Below are positions 32,758 through 40,888 of a stretch of 64,000 nt of DNA, one piece after another; positions within the stretch are counted from its first letter, which is position 1, and each line of letters begins with the position of its first letter. The DNA comes from Rhizobium sp. SL86 (GTDB taxonomy: Bacteria > Pseudomonadota > Alphaproteobacteria > Rhizobiales > Rhizobiaceae): positions 124,001 to 188,000 of the forward strand of contig NZ_JAPPRJ010000008.1 of the NCBI RefSeq assembly GCF_026672545.1. The letters are read 5' to 3'. Made by a program: the position numbers and the translations under genes. The notes below the pieces were generated by a model. It searched no databases. It was not told the origin of the DNA and saw only the letters and a list, made by a program, of their open reading frames with translations.

Positions 32758-34212
32758 TCACACCCCGCTGGCCGGAATGCCGGTGCGTTCCACCTTCCGG
32801 GGCGCCGTCAACTCCTTCCAGGTCGAGAGTGCCCTGGACACCGCCGGGTAGGGTTCGCGGGCGACGAACTGGCCGTGGCCCTCGCGGGTCTTGATGGCGC
32901 CGTCCTCGATGGCAACCACGCCGCGGGTCAGCGTGTAGCGCGGCAGGCCCTTCACGGTCTTGCCTTCAAAGACGTTGTAATCGATCGCCGATTGCTGGCT
33001 CTTGGCGCTGATCGTCTTGGTCAGCGTCGGGTCCCACACCACAAGATCGGCATCCGCGCCGACCAGAATGGCGCCCTTCTTCGGATAGACGTTGAGGATC
33101 TTGGCGATATTGGTCGAGGTCACGGCCACGAACTCGTTCATGGTGATGCGTCCGGTCGCGACGCCATAGGTCCACAACATCGGCATGCGGTCTTCCAGGC
33201 CGCCGGTGCCGTTCGGGATCTTGCGGAAGTCGCCGACGCCGTAGCGTTTCTGGTCGGTGGTGAAGGCGCAATGGTCGGTCGCCACCACCTGCAGAGAGCC
33301 GGCGGCCAGGCCCGCCCAGAGGCTGTCCTGATGCTGCTTGTTACGGAAGGGCGGGGACATGACGCGCCTTGCGGCGTGATCCCAATCAGGGTTCGAATAT
33401 TCGGTTTCGTCCAGCGTCAGGTGCTGGATCAGCGGTTCACCGTAGACGCGCATGCCGTTCTGGCGCGCGCGGCGGATGGCTTCATGTGCCTGTTCGCAGG
33501 AGGTGTGCACCACATAGAGCGGTGCGCCCGCCATGTCGGCGATGATGATGGCGCGGTTGGTGGCCTCGCCCTCCACCGTTGCAGGGCGGGAATAGGCATG
33601 CGCCTCCGGGCCGTTATTGCCTTCGTCCATCAGCTTCTGTTGCATGGCGGCGACCACATCGCCGTTTTCCGCATGCACCAGCGGCAGGGCGCCAAGCTCG
33701 GCGCAGCGGGAAAACGAGGCGAACATCTCGTCGTCGTTCACCATCAAGGCGCCCTTGTAGGCCATAAAGTGTTTGAAGGTGTTGATGCCCTTTTCCTCAA
33801 CCACCGTCTTCATGTCGTTGAACACCTGTTCGCCCCACCAGGTGACGGACATGTGGAAGGAATAGTCGCAATTGGCACGCGTCGCCTTGTTGTCCCAGCG
33901 CTTCAGCGCATCGAGAAGCGACTGGCCGGGATCGGGCAGACAGAAATCAACGACCATGGTCGTGCCGCCGGCAAGGGCCGCCCGCGTGCCGCTTTCGAAG
34001 TCGTCGGCCGAATAGGTGCCCATGAACGGCATTTCGAGATGGACATGCGGATCGATGCCGCCCGGCATGACGTAACAGCCGGTCGCATCCAGCACCGTAT
34101 CGCCCGTAAGATTGGGGCCGATCTCGACGATCTTGCCGCCCTCGACCTTCACATCGGCCTTATAGGTGAGATCGGCGGTGACGATGGTGCCGTTCTTGAT
34201 GACTGTGGTCAT
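32758..34212 (-). CDS. hydA: Dihydropyrimidinase (D-hydantoinase)
   Basis: A 484-residue cyclic amidohydrolase that opens dihydrouracil or dihydrothymine to N-carbamoyl-beta-alanine, step two of reductive pyrimidine degradation. Metal ligands: His56 and His58 (DPHVHLE), the lysine to be carboxylated, Lys147 (NTFKHFMAYKG), His180 (PLVHAENGD) and the ATDHCAF aspartate. Length and motifs fit dihydropyrimidinases better than allantoinases. It has a single ATG at 34212 with GGAGGGAACC before it. In the same direction upstream are a small coiled-coil gene and ureidopropionase, probably one transcript. Confidence 0.93.
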   Translation of the reverse strand: MTTVIKNGTIVTADLTYKADVKVEGGKIVEIGPNLTGDTVLDATGCYVMPGGIDPHVHLEMPFMGTYSADDFESGTRAALAGGTTMVVDFCLPDPGQSLLDALKRWDNKATRANCDYSFHMSVTWWGEQVFNDMKTVVEEKGINTFKHFMAYKGALMVNDDEMFASFSRCAELGALPLVHAENGDVVAAMQQKLMDEGNNGPEAHAYSRPATVEGEATNRAIIIADMAGAPLYVVHTSCEQAHEAIRRARQNGMRVYGEPLIQHLTLDETEYSNPDWDHAARRVMSPPFRNKQHQDSLWAGLAAGSLQVVATDHCAFTTDQKRYGVGDFRKIPNGTGGLEDRMPMLWTYGVATGRITMNEFVAVTSTNIAKILNVYPKKGAILVGADADLVVWDPTLTKTISAKSQQSAIDYNVFEGKTVKGLPRYTLTRGVVAIEDGAIKTREGHGQFVAREPYPAVSRALSTWKELTAPRKVERTGIPASGV

Positions 34213-34312
34213 GGGTTCGGTTCCCTCCGCTGGTTTTGGGAACCTCCGGCAGCATCGATGCCGGAGGCCCGATGCCTATTGTGGTATTGTTGGTGAGGTT
34301 GCGTGACGGTTG

Positions 34313-34519
34313 TCAAACCTCGACGAGATCGAGGCGCCGTTCAATCCGATCCAGCCGCTGATCGATCCGATCGACGCGGCGTGAGATGCTGGCATATTGC
34401 TGCTCGAGGAATCCGAGCCGCTCTTTCGCTTCAAGGTGAAACTGCGTGTGCAGGGCAAGTGTTTCCTGCATGCGCTTGAGCGTATCATAGATGAGTTCGT
34501 TCGTGACCGTGTCGGACAT
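34313..34519 (-). CDS. Small coiled-coil protein between pyrimidine genes
   Basis: A 68-residue charged helical protein (MSDTVTNELIYDTLKRMQET...) ending RRVDRIDQRLDRIERRLDLVEV, with clear heptads. The C-terminal RIERRLDL is identical to the protein at 18630-18872. The ATG at 34519 is preferred; a longer frame to 34585 has no better start. It is embedded between hydA and the ureidopropionase gene on the same strand with small gaps. No function is assigned. Confidence 0.6.
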   Translation of the reverse strand: MSDTVTNELIYDTLKRMQETLALHTQFHLEAKERLGFLEQQYASISRRVDRIDQRLDRIERRLDLVEV

Positions 34520-34559
34520 GACATCATCTCTCGATCCATCGAATATAGCGCCAACACGC

Positions 34560-35813
34560 TCACCCCACAATCTCCGCCGTTTCAATCACCGCGTGAAACA
34601 ACACGTCGCAGCCGGCGGCCGCCCAGTCCTTGGAGATCTCTTCCGCTTCGTTGTGCGAAAGCCCGCCGACACAGGGGCACATGATCATGGTGGAGGGCGC
34701 CACCTTGGCGGCCCAGCAGGCATCGTGACCGGCGCCGGAAATGATGTTCATGTGGCTGTAACCCAGCTTTTCCGCCGCCGTGCGCACCCGCTCGACCAAG
34801 GTCGGATCAAAAGTCACCGGATCGAAATGGCCGACCGCTTCCACCGAACAGCCGACGCCGAGCGCCTCGCAGATTTTTGCCGCCTCCGCCTCGATTTTGG
34901 CGCGCATGCGGTCGAGTTTGTCCTGCGACGGCGTGCGGATATCGACGGTGAACACCACCTTGCCGGGCAGCACGTTGCGGGAATTGGGGGAAAAGAACAC
35001 CTGGCCCACGCCGCCGACGGCGCCCGGCTGTTCGGACATGGCAACCGCCTGCACCATTTCCAGGATACGGCCGAAGGCGAGGCCGGCATTGACGCGCAGG
35101 TTCATCGGCGTGGAGCCGGTATGGGCTTCCTTGCCGGTCAGCGTGAATTCCAGCCACCAGAGGCCCTGACAGTGGGTGACAACGCCGATCTGCTTGTTCT
35201 CGGCTTCCAGGATCGGACCCTGTTCGATGTGATATTCGAAATAGGCGTGCATCTTGCGGGCGCCGACCTCTTCTTCGCCCTGCCAGCCGATGCGCTTTAA
35301 TTCCTCGCCATAGGTCTTGCCGTCCGGATCCTTGCGCGAATAGGCGTAGTCCAGAGAATGCACGCCGGCAAACACGCCCGATGCCAGCATGGCGGGCGCA
35401 AAACGCGCGCCTTCTTCGTTCGCCCAGTTGGTGACGACGATCGGGTGTTTCGTCTGGATGCCGAGATCGTTCATCGTGCGGATGACTTCAAGCCCGGCCA
35501 GCACGCCCAAAACGCCGTCATATTTGCCGCCCGTCGGCTGCGTATCGAGGTGGCTTCCGACATAAACGGGCAGGGCCTCCGGATCGGTGCCGGGGCGGGT
35601 CGCGAACATCGTGCCCATCTGGTCGACGCCCATGCTGAGGCCTGCCGCCTCGCACCAGCGCTGGAAGAGGTGGCGGCCTTCGCCATCGGCATCCGTCAGC
35701 GTCTGGCGGTTGTTGCCGCCGGCAATGCCGGGGCCGATCTTTGCCATCTCCATCAGGCTGTCCCACAGCCGATCGCCGTTCACGCGCAGGTTTTCGCCTG
35801 GTGCTGCCACCAT
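34560..35813 (-). CDS. Zn-dependent N-carbamoyl-beta-alanine amidohydrolase (beta-ureidopropionase)
   Basis: A 417-residue M20/hydantoin-utilisation amidohydrolase that cleaves N-carbamoyl-beta-alanine to beta-alanine, CO2 and ammonia, step three of the pathway. Di-metal ligands are visible: His88 (VGSHLDTQPTGG), Asp99 (KYDG), Glu133/134 (ANEEGARF), His195 region (YHIEQGP) and the final His in GLSHNEAE. Allantoate amidohydrolases are close relatives, but the neighbours favour pyrimidines. The start at 35813 has AAGGAATG 8 nt upstream. A RutR-like operator lies about 130 bp upstream, shared with the divergent rutR. Confidence 0.9.
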   Translation of the reverse strand: MVAAPGENLRVNGDRLWDSLMEMAKIGPGIAGGNNRQTLTDADGEGRHLFQRWCEAAGLSMGVDQMGTMFATRPGTDPEALPVYVGSHLDTQPTGGKYDGVLGVLAGLEVIRTMNDLGIQTKHPIVVTNWANEEGARFAPAMLASGVFAGVHSLDYAYSRKDPDGKTYGEELKRIGWQGEEEVGARKMHAYFEYHIEQGPILEAENKQIGVVTHCQGLWWLEFTLTGKEAHTGSTPMNLRVNAGLAFGRILEMVQAVAMSEQPGAVGGVGQVFFSPNSRNVLPGKVVFTVDIRTPSQDKLDRMRAKIEAEAAKICEALGVGCSVEAVGHFDPVTFDPTLVERVRTAAEKLGYSHMNIISGAGHDACWAAKVAPSTMIMCPCVGGLSHNEAEEISKDWAAAGCDVLFHAVIETAEIVG

Positions 35814-35943
35814 ACGTTCATTCCTTCATCTGGTCAGCCGTTGGATCGAGTGATGCGGCTGCTGTTCCCGTGACGGTCCGCCCATCTTCTTGTGACCTCG
35901 GCTCGCGCGATGGCTTGCCTTTGTCGGATGGGTCATTGATAAA

Positions 35944-35959
35944 TTGACCGATTGGTAAA
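35944..35959. promoter_or_regulatory. RutR-like operator between ureidopropionase gene and rutR
   Basis: TTGACCGATTGGTAAA agrees with the RutR consensus TTGACCA-NN-TGGTCAA at 12 of 14 defined positions. It lies between the divergent ureidopropionase and RutR-like genes. A 15-of-16 identical copy in the opposite orientation is at 45272-45287, before preT. Confidence 0.75.
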
Positions 35960-36105
35960 AGCTTACAATGTCCGCGCCGGTACTCAAGCCGAAAAATGCC
36001 GGGACGATGAAAAAATGAACACAAATCCGGCAGTGGGTTTGCGGGGATAAATTTTGTGCATCTGCGTTTCGTGTTATGCGGATGCGAGAGGGAAGTCAGG
36101 ACGCA

Positions 36106-36750
36106 ATGATTCCAAGGGCGGCGAAAACACAGCGGCGCACCCGCATTCAGGAGGAAAAAGAGGAGAAGATCCTCGAGGCGGCACTCGACGTGTTTTCCGC
36201 CTATGGTTTCCGGGGCGCGACGATCGACCAGATCGCCGAGGCCGCCGGCATGTCGAAACCCAATCTTCTCTATTATTTCCGCACCAAGGAAGCGATCCAC
36301 CGCACGCTGCTCGACCGGATGCTGTTTACCTGGCTGGAGCCGCTGCGCGCCTTTGATGCGGCAGGCAATCCGGAAAGCGAGATCCGCTCCTACATCCGCC
36401 GCAAGCTGGAAATGTCGCGGGATTTCCCGCGCGAAAGCCGGTTGTTTGCCAATGAGATCCTGCAGGGCGCGCCGCATATCGAGGACGAGTTGAAGGGCCC
36501 GCTGAAGGAACTGGTGGATGAAAAGGCGCAGGTGATCCGCGCCTGGATCAAGGCCGGCAAGATTGCCAAATGCGACCCCTATCACCTGATCTTTTCGATC
36601 TGGGCCACCACCCAGCATTACGCCGATTTCGACGTGCAGGTGCAGGCGGTGCTGGGCGACAAATCCGGCGAAGGGCGTTTCGAGGATGCGGCCCGTCATC
36701 TGGAAGAACTGTTCCTGCGCGGGCTGAAGGTGGAAAAACCGAGTCTCTGA
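36106..36750 (+). CDS. rutR: RutR-like TetR-family regulator of pyrimidine catabolism
   Basis: A 214-residue TetR repressor. The HTH (residues about 20-65: ILEAALDVFSAYGFRGATID) is followed by SKPNLLYYFRTKEAIH. The ligand domain contains SRDFPRESRLFANEILQGAP and LIFSIWATTQHYADF, which mirror E. coli RutR closely. RutR senses uracil or thymine and releases its operators. The ATG at 36106 follows GAGAGGGAAG, better than the ATG at 36076. It is divergent from the ureidopropionase gene across the RutR-like site. Confidence 0.88.
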   Translation: MIPRAAKTQRRTRIQEEKEEKILEAALDVFSAYGFRGATIDQIAEAAGMSKPNLLYYFRTKEAIHRTLLDRMLFTWLEPLRAFDAAGNPESEIRSYIRRKLEMSRDFPRESRLFANEILQGAPHIEDELKGPLKELVDEKAQVIRAWIKAGKIAKCDPYHLIFSIWATTQHYADFDVQVQAVLGDKSGEGRFEDAARHLEELFLRGLKVEKPSL

Positions 36751-36756
36751 GCAGGG

Positions 36757-37059
36757 TTAGGGCGTTGTGCAGAAGTGCCGTTCGAGCACCGCCATCAGTT
36801 CCGCCACCGCGGCGTGGTGAATGGAATAATAGAGCGTGCGGTGATCGCGGCGAAAAGCCACGATGCCCTCGTCCTTCAGCTTCGCGAGATGCTGCGACAT
36901 GGAGGTCTGGGCAATGCCCGTCTCCTCGATCAGCTGCGTAACTGAGCGTTCCCCCCTGATCAGCGCGCAGAGGATCAGCAGACGGTGCGGGTTGGCGAGC
37001 CCTTTCAGGAAACCTGCGACATCTTGCGCCATGCTCGGCAAATCATCGGCCATCGCCAT
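36757..37059 (-). CDS. ArsR-family transcriptional regulator
   Basis: A 100-residue winged-HTH protein (FLKGLANPHRLLILCALIRGERSV, then QTSMSQHLAKLKDEGIVAFRRDHRTLYYSI). The ELCV-C-D metal-binding Cys pair of arsenic sensors is absent; the Cys in LLILCAL and the C-terminal Cys (HFCTTP) could form a redox switch like those of BigR/SqrR-type sensors, which is an inference. It is divergent from an AhpD-like gene, with a palindromic site between. Confidence 0.87.
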   Translation of the reverse strand: MAMADDLPSMAQDVAGFLKGLANPHRLLILCALIRGERSVTQLIEETGIAQTSMSQHLAKLKDEGIVAFRRDHRTLYYSIHHAAVAELMAVLERHFCTTP

Positions 37060-37092
37060 TCCACTTTCTTCTCGCTACAGGTTTTTCTGATA

Positions 37093-37106
37093 TCATGGAA
37101 ACATGA
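37093..37106. promoter_or_regulatory. Inverted repeat between ArsR-type regulator and AhpD-like gene
   Basis: TCATG-GAAA-CATGA (perfect 5-bp arms) at 37093-37106, 34 bp upstream of the ArsR ATG (37059) and 35 bp upstream of the AhpD-like ATG (37142). Proposed as the ArsR operator for both; not proven. Confidence 0.45.
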
Positions 37107-37141
37107 ATTGAAAAATCGCAAAAAGTCGAAAAGGAGCGGGC

Positions 37142-37486
37142 ATGTCAAAGGATTTCAAGCAGATCACCAGGGATATCAGCGCCTATACGGCGGAGATGCG
37201 CAAGCTGACGCCGGATGCGGTGAACGGCTTCTACGCGCTCGCCAAGGGGGCCACTGCCGATGGCGCGCTGTCGAAGAAGACGAAGGAGCTGATTGCGCTG
37301 GGGATCGGCATTACCCAGCGCTGTGATGGCTGCATCGGTTTTCACGTCAAGGCGCTGAAGGATCTCGGTGCGACGCGCGAAGAGATTGCCGAGGTGGCGG
37401 CCATGGCGACCTATATGGGCGGCGGGCCAGCCATGATGTATGCGGCGGATGCGCTGCGGGCCTGGGACCAGTTCAACGAGGCCTGA
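37142..37486 (+). CDS. AhpD-like carboxymuconolactone-decarboxylase-family protein
   Basis: A 114-residue protein. The CDGCIGFH motif (C-x-x-C followed by His three residues later, about residues 60-67) is the AhpD/alkylhydroperoxidase-type redox site. The helical core (KTKELIALGIGITQ and ATYMGGGPAMMYA) fits the carboxymuconolactone decarboxylase family. It probably acts as a thiol-dependent peroxidase partner or peroxidase. The ATG at 37142 has AAGGAGCGGGC before it. It is divergent from the ArsR-type gene that likely controls it. Confidence 0.87.
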   Translation: MSKDFKQITRDISAYTAEMRKLTPDAVNGFYALAKGATADGALSKKTKELIALGIGITQRCDGCIGFHVKALKDLGATREEIAEVAAMATYMGGGPAMMYAADALRAWDQFNEA

Positions 37487-37512
37487 GCGTTCCCACGGCT
37501 CCGGCGGAGGGC

Positions 37513-38565
37513 TCAAAAACCCGCCAGCCGCACCATCAGATAACCGAAGCCGGAGATGAACAGCCAGCCGAAGGCGCCGAGTGCCAGCGGGCGAAAGCCT
37601 TCGGCGGCCAGTTGCTTCATGTGGGTTTGCAGGCCCATGGCGGCGAGACCGCAGGAGAGCAGGAAGGTGCCGAGCAGGCCGGCATCCTGCGAGAGGGCCG
37701 GCGGAAGCGTGACGCTGCTGTTCAGTCCGACCATGGCCAGAAAACCGATGACGAACCACGGGAAGGGCGCGGCCCCGGCCTTCACCGTGCCTGTGCCACC
37801 TGAGCGAAACAGCGTCAGCGCGAGTGTCAGCACCAGCGGCGCCAGGAGCACGACGCGGGCGAGCTTGGCGATGGTGCCATATTGGCCTGCCACGTCGCCG
37901 GCCTGGAAGGTGGCGGCCACCACCTGCGCCACTTCGTGGATGGTGGCGCCCGACCAAAGGCCGTAGGCGACGGCGTCCAGATGCAAGGGCAGCATCAGGA
38001 GCGGAAAGAGCAGCATGGAAAACGAGCCGAAGATTGTGACGCAAGCGACCGCATAGGTCACGTCCTCATCACGCCCGCGCACCACGGCATTGGCGGCAAT
38101 CACGGCAGAGGCGCCGCAGACGGAGGTTCCGGCCGCAATCAGCCCCGTCAGGCGGCGATCGACGCCAAGCAGGCGCCCGACGAGCGTCACCGCGGTGAAG
38201 GTGGCGGCAAGCGTCACGATGACGACGGCAAGGCCCGAGAGGCCAAGCGAGAGGAGCTGTGAAAGCGTGATCTGCAGCCCGAGCAGGATGATGCCGAGCC
38301 GCAGGAGACGTTTCATCGAAAAACCGATGCCGGGTCGGCAGGCAACGGGCGGTCGGCGCAGATTGCCGATCAGCATGCCGATGACGATGGAGAGAATGAG
38401 CGGTGACAGTGCCTGGATGCCGGTCAGCGCGCGAAAACCCATGGCGGCAGCCGCGATGCCTCCGGCAAGCGCAAGGCCGGGGATCAGCGACAGAAGGGGC
38501 GACAGCGCCAGACGGGACAGGCCGGCTGCTGGCAGGGTCTCCACGGGTTTCGTCTGGTGCAGCAT
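37513..38565 (-). CDS. YeiH/UPF0324-family membrane protein
   Basis: A 350-residue membrane protein with about ten hydrophobic segments. The SVCGASAVIAANAVV motif (about residues 148-162) and the GYGLWSGATIHEVAQV-like segment are hallmarks of the YeiH/UPF0324 family, annotated elsewhere as putative sulfate exporters without firm proof. The divergent LysR gene resembles YeiE, matching the E. coli yeiE-yeiH arrangement. It is convergent with the AhpD-like gene. Confidence 0.85.
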   Translation of the reverse strand: MLHQTKPVETLPAAGLSRLALSPLLSLIPGLALAGGIAAAAMGFRALTGIQALSPLILSIVIGMLIGNLRRPPVACRPGIGFSMKRLLRLGIILLGLQITLSQLLSLGLSGLAVVIVTLAATFTAVTLVGRLLGVDRRLTGLIAAGTSVCGASAVIAANAVVRGRDEDVTYAVACVTIFGSFSMLLFPLLMLPLHLDAVAYGLWSGATIHEVAQVVAATFQAGDVAGQYGTIAKLARVVLLAPLVLTLALTLFRSGGTGTVKAGAAPFPWFVIGFLAMVGLNSSVTLPPALSQDAGLLGTFLLSCGLAAMGLQTHMKQLAAEGFRPLALGAFGWLFISGFGYLMVRLAGF

Positions 38566-38635
38566 GGCATGCCTTCATTGATGTCTGCGGATCATGGCAG
38601 ACACTTTGCACGCCTTCTTTTCATCGATCCAACAA

Positions 38636-38655
38636 ATCGATATGATTATTTCGAT
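38636..38655. promoter_or_regulatory. LysR-type binding-site candidate between YeiH-like and YeiE-like genes
   Basis: ATCGA-N10-TCGAT is a perfect interrupted palindrome 24 bp before the LysR ATG (38679) and about 70 bp before the YeiH-like start. This form matches LysR-type T-N11-A sites in general. An ATCGAT repeat lies 8 bp further left. Confidence 0.45.
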
Positions 38656-38678
38656 CGATAATGACGATTGATTGTCCC

Positions 38679-39560
38679 ATGACGCTTGAACAGTTGCGGA
38701 TCTTTCTGGCGGTGGCGGCACAAAGCCATGTGACGCGGGCAGCGGAAGAGCTGCACCTGACGCAGTCTTCGGTGAGTGCGGCGATTGCGGCGCTCGAGGA
38801 GCGGCACGGGGTGAAACTCTTCAACCGGGTAGGCCGCGGCATCGAGTTGACGGAGGCAGGGCGTCTGTTTGCGCCGCATGCCGAGGCGGTGCTGGAAAAG
38901 GCGGCGGCTGCGACGCGGCTGCTGAAGGATCTGTCTGGCGCCCCGGCGGGACACCTTGCCATCCATGCAAGCCAGACGGTGGCGAGCTATTGGCTGCCCC
39001 AGAGGCTGATCGCTTATCGCGAGCGCCACCCTCAGGTGGATCTCACCATGCATGTGGGCAATACGCGGGCGGCCGCCGAAGCGGTGCTTGGCGGCCAGGC
39101 CGATCTGGCGGTGGTGGAAGGGCGGGTGGACGAGCCGGCGCTCTCGGTGGCGCGTGTCGGCGAGGACCGGCTGGTTCTGGTGGTCGGCCGCCGCCATCCC
39201 TGGAGGCAAGGGCAGGGGATTTCCCCGTCCGATCTTGTTCAGACCAGCTGGATCCACCGCGAAGAAGGCTCTGGCACCCGGGCGGCGCTGGAACAGGAAT
39301 TGTTGCGGCTTGGTATCGCCCCTCAGGCGCTGACGGTCGCGCTGGAACTGCCTTCCAACGAGGCGGTGATCGCTGCCGTCGAGGCCAGTTCCAGCGCCGC
39401 CGTGCTCTCCTTCCGGGCGGTGGAGGCGCATCTGGCGCAGGGGCGTCTGGCCATGCCGGATTTCCCGATGCCGACACGGCCCTTCTTTCTGCTGATGCAC
39501 CGCGAACGGCACGTCACGCGGGCGATGAAGGCGATGGTGGAGGTGCTGGTAGAGGCCTAG
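38679..39560 (+). CDS. LysR-family regulator (YeiE-like)
   Basis: A 293-residue protein with an N-terminal winged HTH (MTLEQLRIFLAVAAQSHVTRAAEELHLTQSSVSAAI) and a periplasmic-binding-like effector domain (ASQTVASYWLPQRLIAYRERHP). CysB/YeiE-like regulators respond to sulfur compounds or sulfite. The ATG at 38679 is chosen since MTLEQLRIFL is the usual start; 38661 is a minor alternative. Divergent placement from the YeiH-like gene makes that its likely target. Confidence 0.83.
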   Translation: MTLEQLRIFLAVAAQSHVTRAAEELHLTQSSVSAAIAALEERHGVKLFNRVGRGIELTEAGRLFAPHAEAVLEKAAAATRLLKDLSGAPAGHLAIHASQTVASYWLPQRLIAYRERHPQVDLTMHVGNTRAAAEAVLGGQADLAVVEGRVDEPALSVARVGEDRLVLVVGRRHPWRQGQGISPSDLVQTSWIHREEGSGTRAALEQELLRLGIAPQALTVALELPSNEAVIAAVEASSSAAVLSFRAVEAHLAQGRLAMPDFPMPTRPFFLLMHRERHVTRAMKAMVEVLVEA

Positions 39561-39584
39561 GATTGCACAATGAGCTGATGGTCG

Positions 39585-39640
39585 CCCAATCACCCTGCTT
39601 GCGGGGAGAGTGTGGCCGAGCGAAGCGCAGGCCGGGTGAG
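39585..39640. repeat. Partial interspersed palindromic repeat
   Basis: CACCCTGCTTGCGGGGAGAG followed by CCGAGCGAAGCGCAGGCCGGGTG is a single module with flanking inverted edges CACCC/GGGTG. It resembles one half of the two-module repeats elsewhere in the window but has diverged or been truncated. Confidence 0.45.
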
Positions 39641-39695
39641 GCATGCTGTCGGGCAAAGGCTCTTCTCGTCGCCCCAGCCGGTCAGCCGTCTGCGG

Positions 39696-39908
39696 TCACA
39701 TCCGGCGGGCTTCCAGCCGCTTGCGGTCACGCTCCAGATGCTGCACGCCAAGCTCCGTCAGGCGCATCTGGCGTTTCTGAAACTCGCCGCGCACCTGGAT
39801 CAAACCCTGTTCCTCGGCCTCACCCAGCGTTTTGAGGCTGGTTCCCTTTGGTGGAGACTGCCAGCCGGCGCCGACTGCGCTGTGCAGCAAGACCATGATC
39901 TTGATCAT
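39696..39908 (-). CDS. Small hypothetical protein
   Basis: A 70-residue protein (MIKIMVLLHSAVGAGWQSPP...) with a GGAGA ribosome-binding site 6 nt upstream. The C-terminal half (GLIQVRGEFQKRQMRLTELGVQHLERDRKRLEARR) is charged and helical and could be a winged-helix remnant, but no family is recognised. Confidence 0.5.
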   Translation of the reverse strand: MIKIMVLLHSAVGAGWQSPPKGTSLKTLGEAEEQGLIQVRGEFQKRQMRLTELGVQHLERDRKRLEARRM

Positions 39909-40118
39909 TTATTCTCCGGGGTTGGATAAGGGAAGGCGGCTGCGTGGCCGTTGTGTATTCTGCTGTTGTTAGCCGATCTTGCGCGGTCTGTAACGGGGAA
40001 GCAGGGTTATGGTTGATATGGTTTGTGCGTCATCAACTTATGGTAATGCTCTGGCTGAGTGTTCCACCCGGCAACACTTCATCCGATCTTTATTTCTGTA
40101 GTTCAATGGCCTATATAA

Positions 40119-40466
40119 ATGGTGGCATGGACGCTCGAAAATGTAAGCTTTCTATTGCAGGACGACGGAACGGATCATCCGGTGTGCACGGTGGTCATTC
40201 AGACGCCCGCCGGCACCTTCTCTCTGATGTGCGAGCCACACCTGGACAGTGATTTGCTTTGCTTGGCTGGATTGCATGTGCAGGGAGAGGATATTTCTCC
40301 CAATCAACTTGGCCCCTCCCGTTTGCGGATGTTGGCCGACCTGGTGATGAAGGAGATGCGGTGCGATGAAATCGTCATTGAGGGAGCGTTTCGAACGACT
40401 GGGGCCGGTCGAGGTCGTCACCCCCGGCCAATCCGGTTCGCGCGCCGTCGTCACCCTGCATCTTGA
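40119..40466 (+). CDS. Hypothetical protein, first gene of an overlapping pair with an HTH protein
   Basis: A 115-residue protein (MVAWTLENVSFLLQDDGT...). Strand-rich N-terminal half, then EIVIEGAFRTTGAGRGRHPRPIRFARR, which looks like a genuine conserved end. Its last 101 bp overlap the next gene in another frame, implying co-evolution of both products. The leader is noticeably AT-rich (ATATAAATGG just before the start) and contains GTTGAT-N14-ATCAAC at 40012-40037. The pair with an XRE-type protein suggests a toxin-antitoxin-like module; no toxin family is recognised. Confidence 0.6.
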   Translation: MVAWTLENVSFLLQDDGTDHPVCTVVIQTPAGTFSLMCEPHLDSDLLCLAGLHVQGEDISPNQLGPSRLRMLADLVMKEMRCDEIVIEGAFRTTGAGRGRHPRPIRFARRRHPAS

Positions 40467-40881
40467 TCCTGCTGTTGCGGCAATCAAATCCATCACGGTC
40501 GTTCGCTTGTTGGTAGAGAACGGCATGACCATGCTGACGGCCAAGCGGGCTGTGGAGAAGGCCATGGAGACGGGGCAGGCGACATTTGTCGTTCCCGGCT
40601 TGCGGGACGCAGAGGCCTTCGCCGCTATCATCGCCGATTGCGGTTTTACGGCCAAGGCCGTTGCCGCGCGCCCGGTTGATATTACTGCCTTGCGCGCGGA
40701 GTTGAAGCTGACGCAGGAGCAATTCGCGCTCACCTACGGCATCGATGTCGAAACCCTGCGAAACTGGGAGCAAGGCAAGCGCCGCCCGGATCGCGCCGCC
40801 GAGGCCTATTTGCGGGTAATCGAGCGCATGCCTGACGCGGCAAGAGTGGCGCAGGAGGATGAGTTGCGCAGGTTGGGGTGA
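40366..40881 (+). CDS. HTH (XRE-type) DNA-binding protein, second gene of an overlapping pair
   Basis: A 171-residue protein. The C-terminal ITALRAELKLTQEQFALTYGIDVETLRNWEQGKRRPDRAAEAYLRV is an XRE/HigA/NadS-like helix-turn-helix, typical of antitoxins and autoregulators. The N-terminal part (about residues 1-100) has a helical L7/L12-like stretch (ITVVRLLVENGMTMLTAKRAVEKAME). The ATG at 40366 lies inside the upstream gene; translation is probably coupled. It is convergent with the VapB-like gene. Confidence 0.7.
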   Translation: MKSSLRERFERLGPVEVVTPGQSGSRAVVTLHLDPAVAAIKSITVVRLLVENGMTMLTAKRAVEKAMETGQATFVVPGLRDAEAFAAIIADCGFTAKAVAARPVDITALRAELKLTQEQFALTYGIDVETLRNWEQGKRRPDRAAEAYLRVIERMPDAARVAQEDELRRLG

Positions 40882-40888
40882 GGCGATG

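Noticed and set aside
32875..34296. 473-codon open frame opposite dihydropyrimidinase
   Set aside because: Antisense shadow of a clear enzyme gene.
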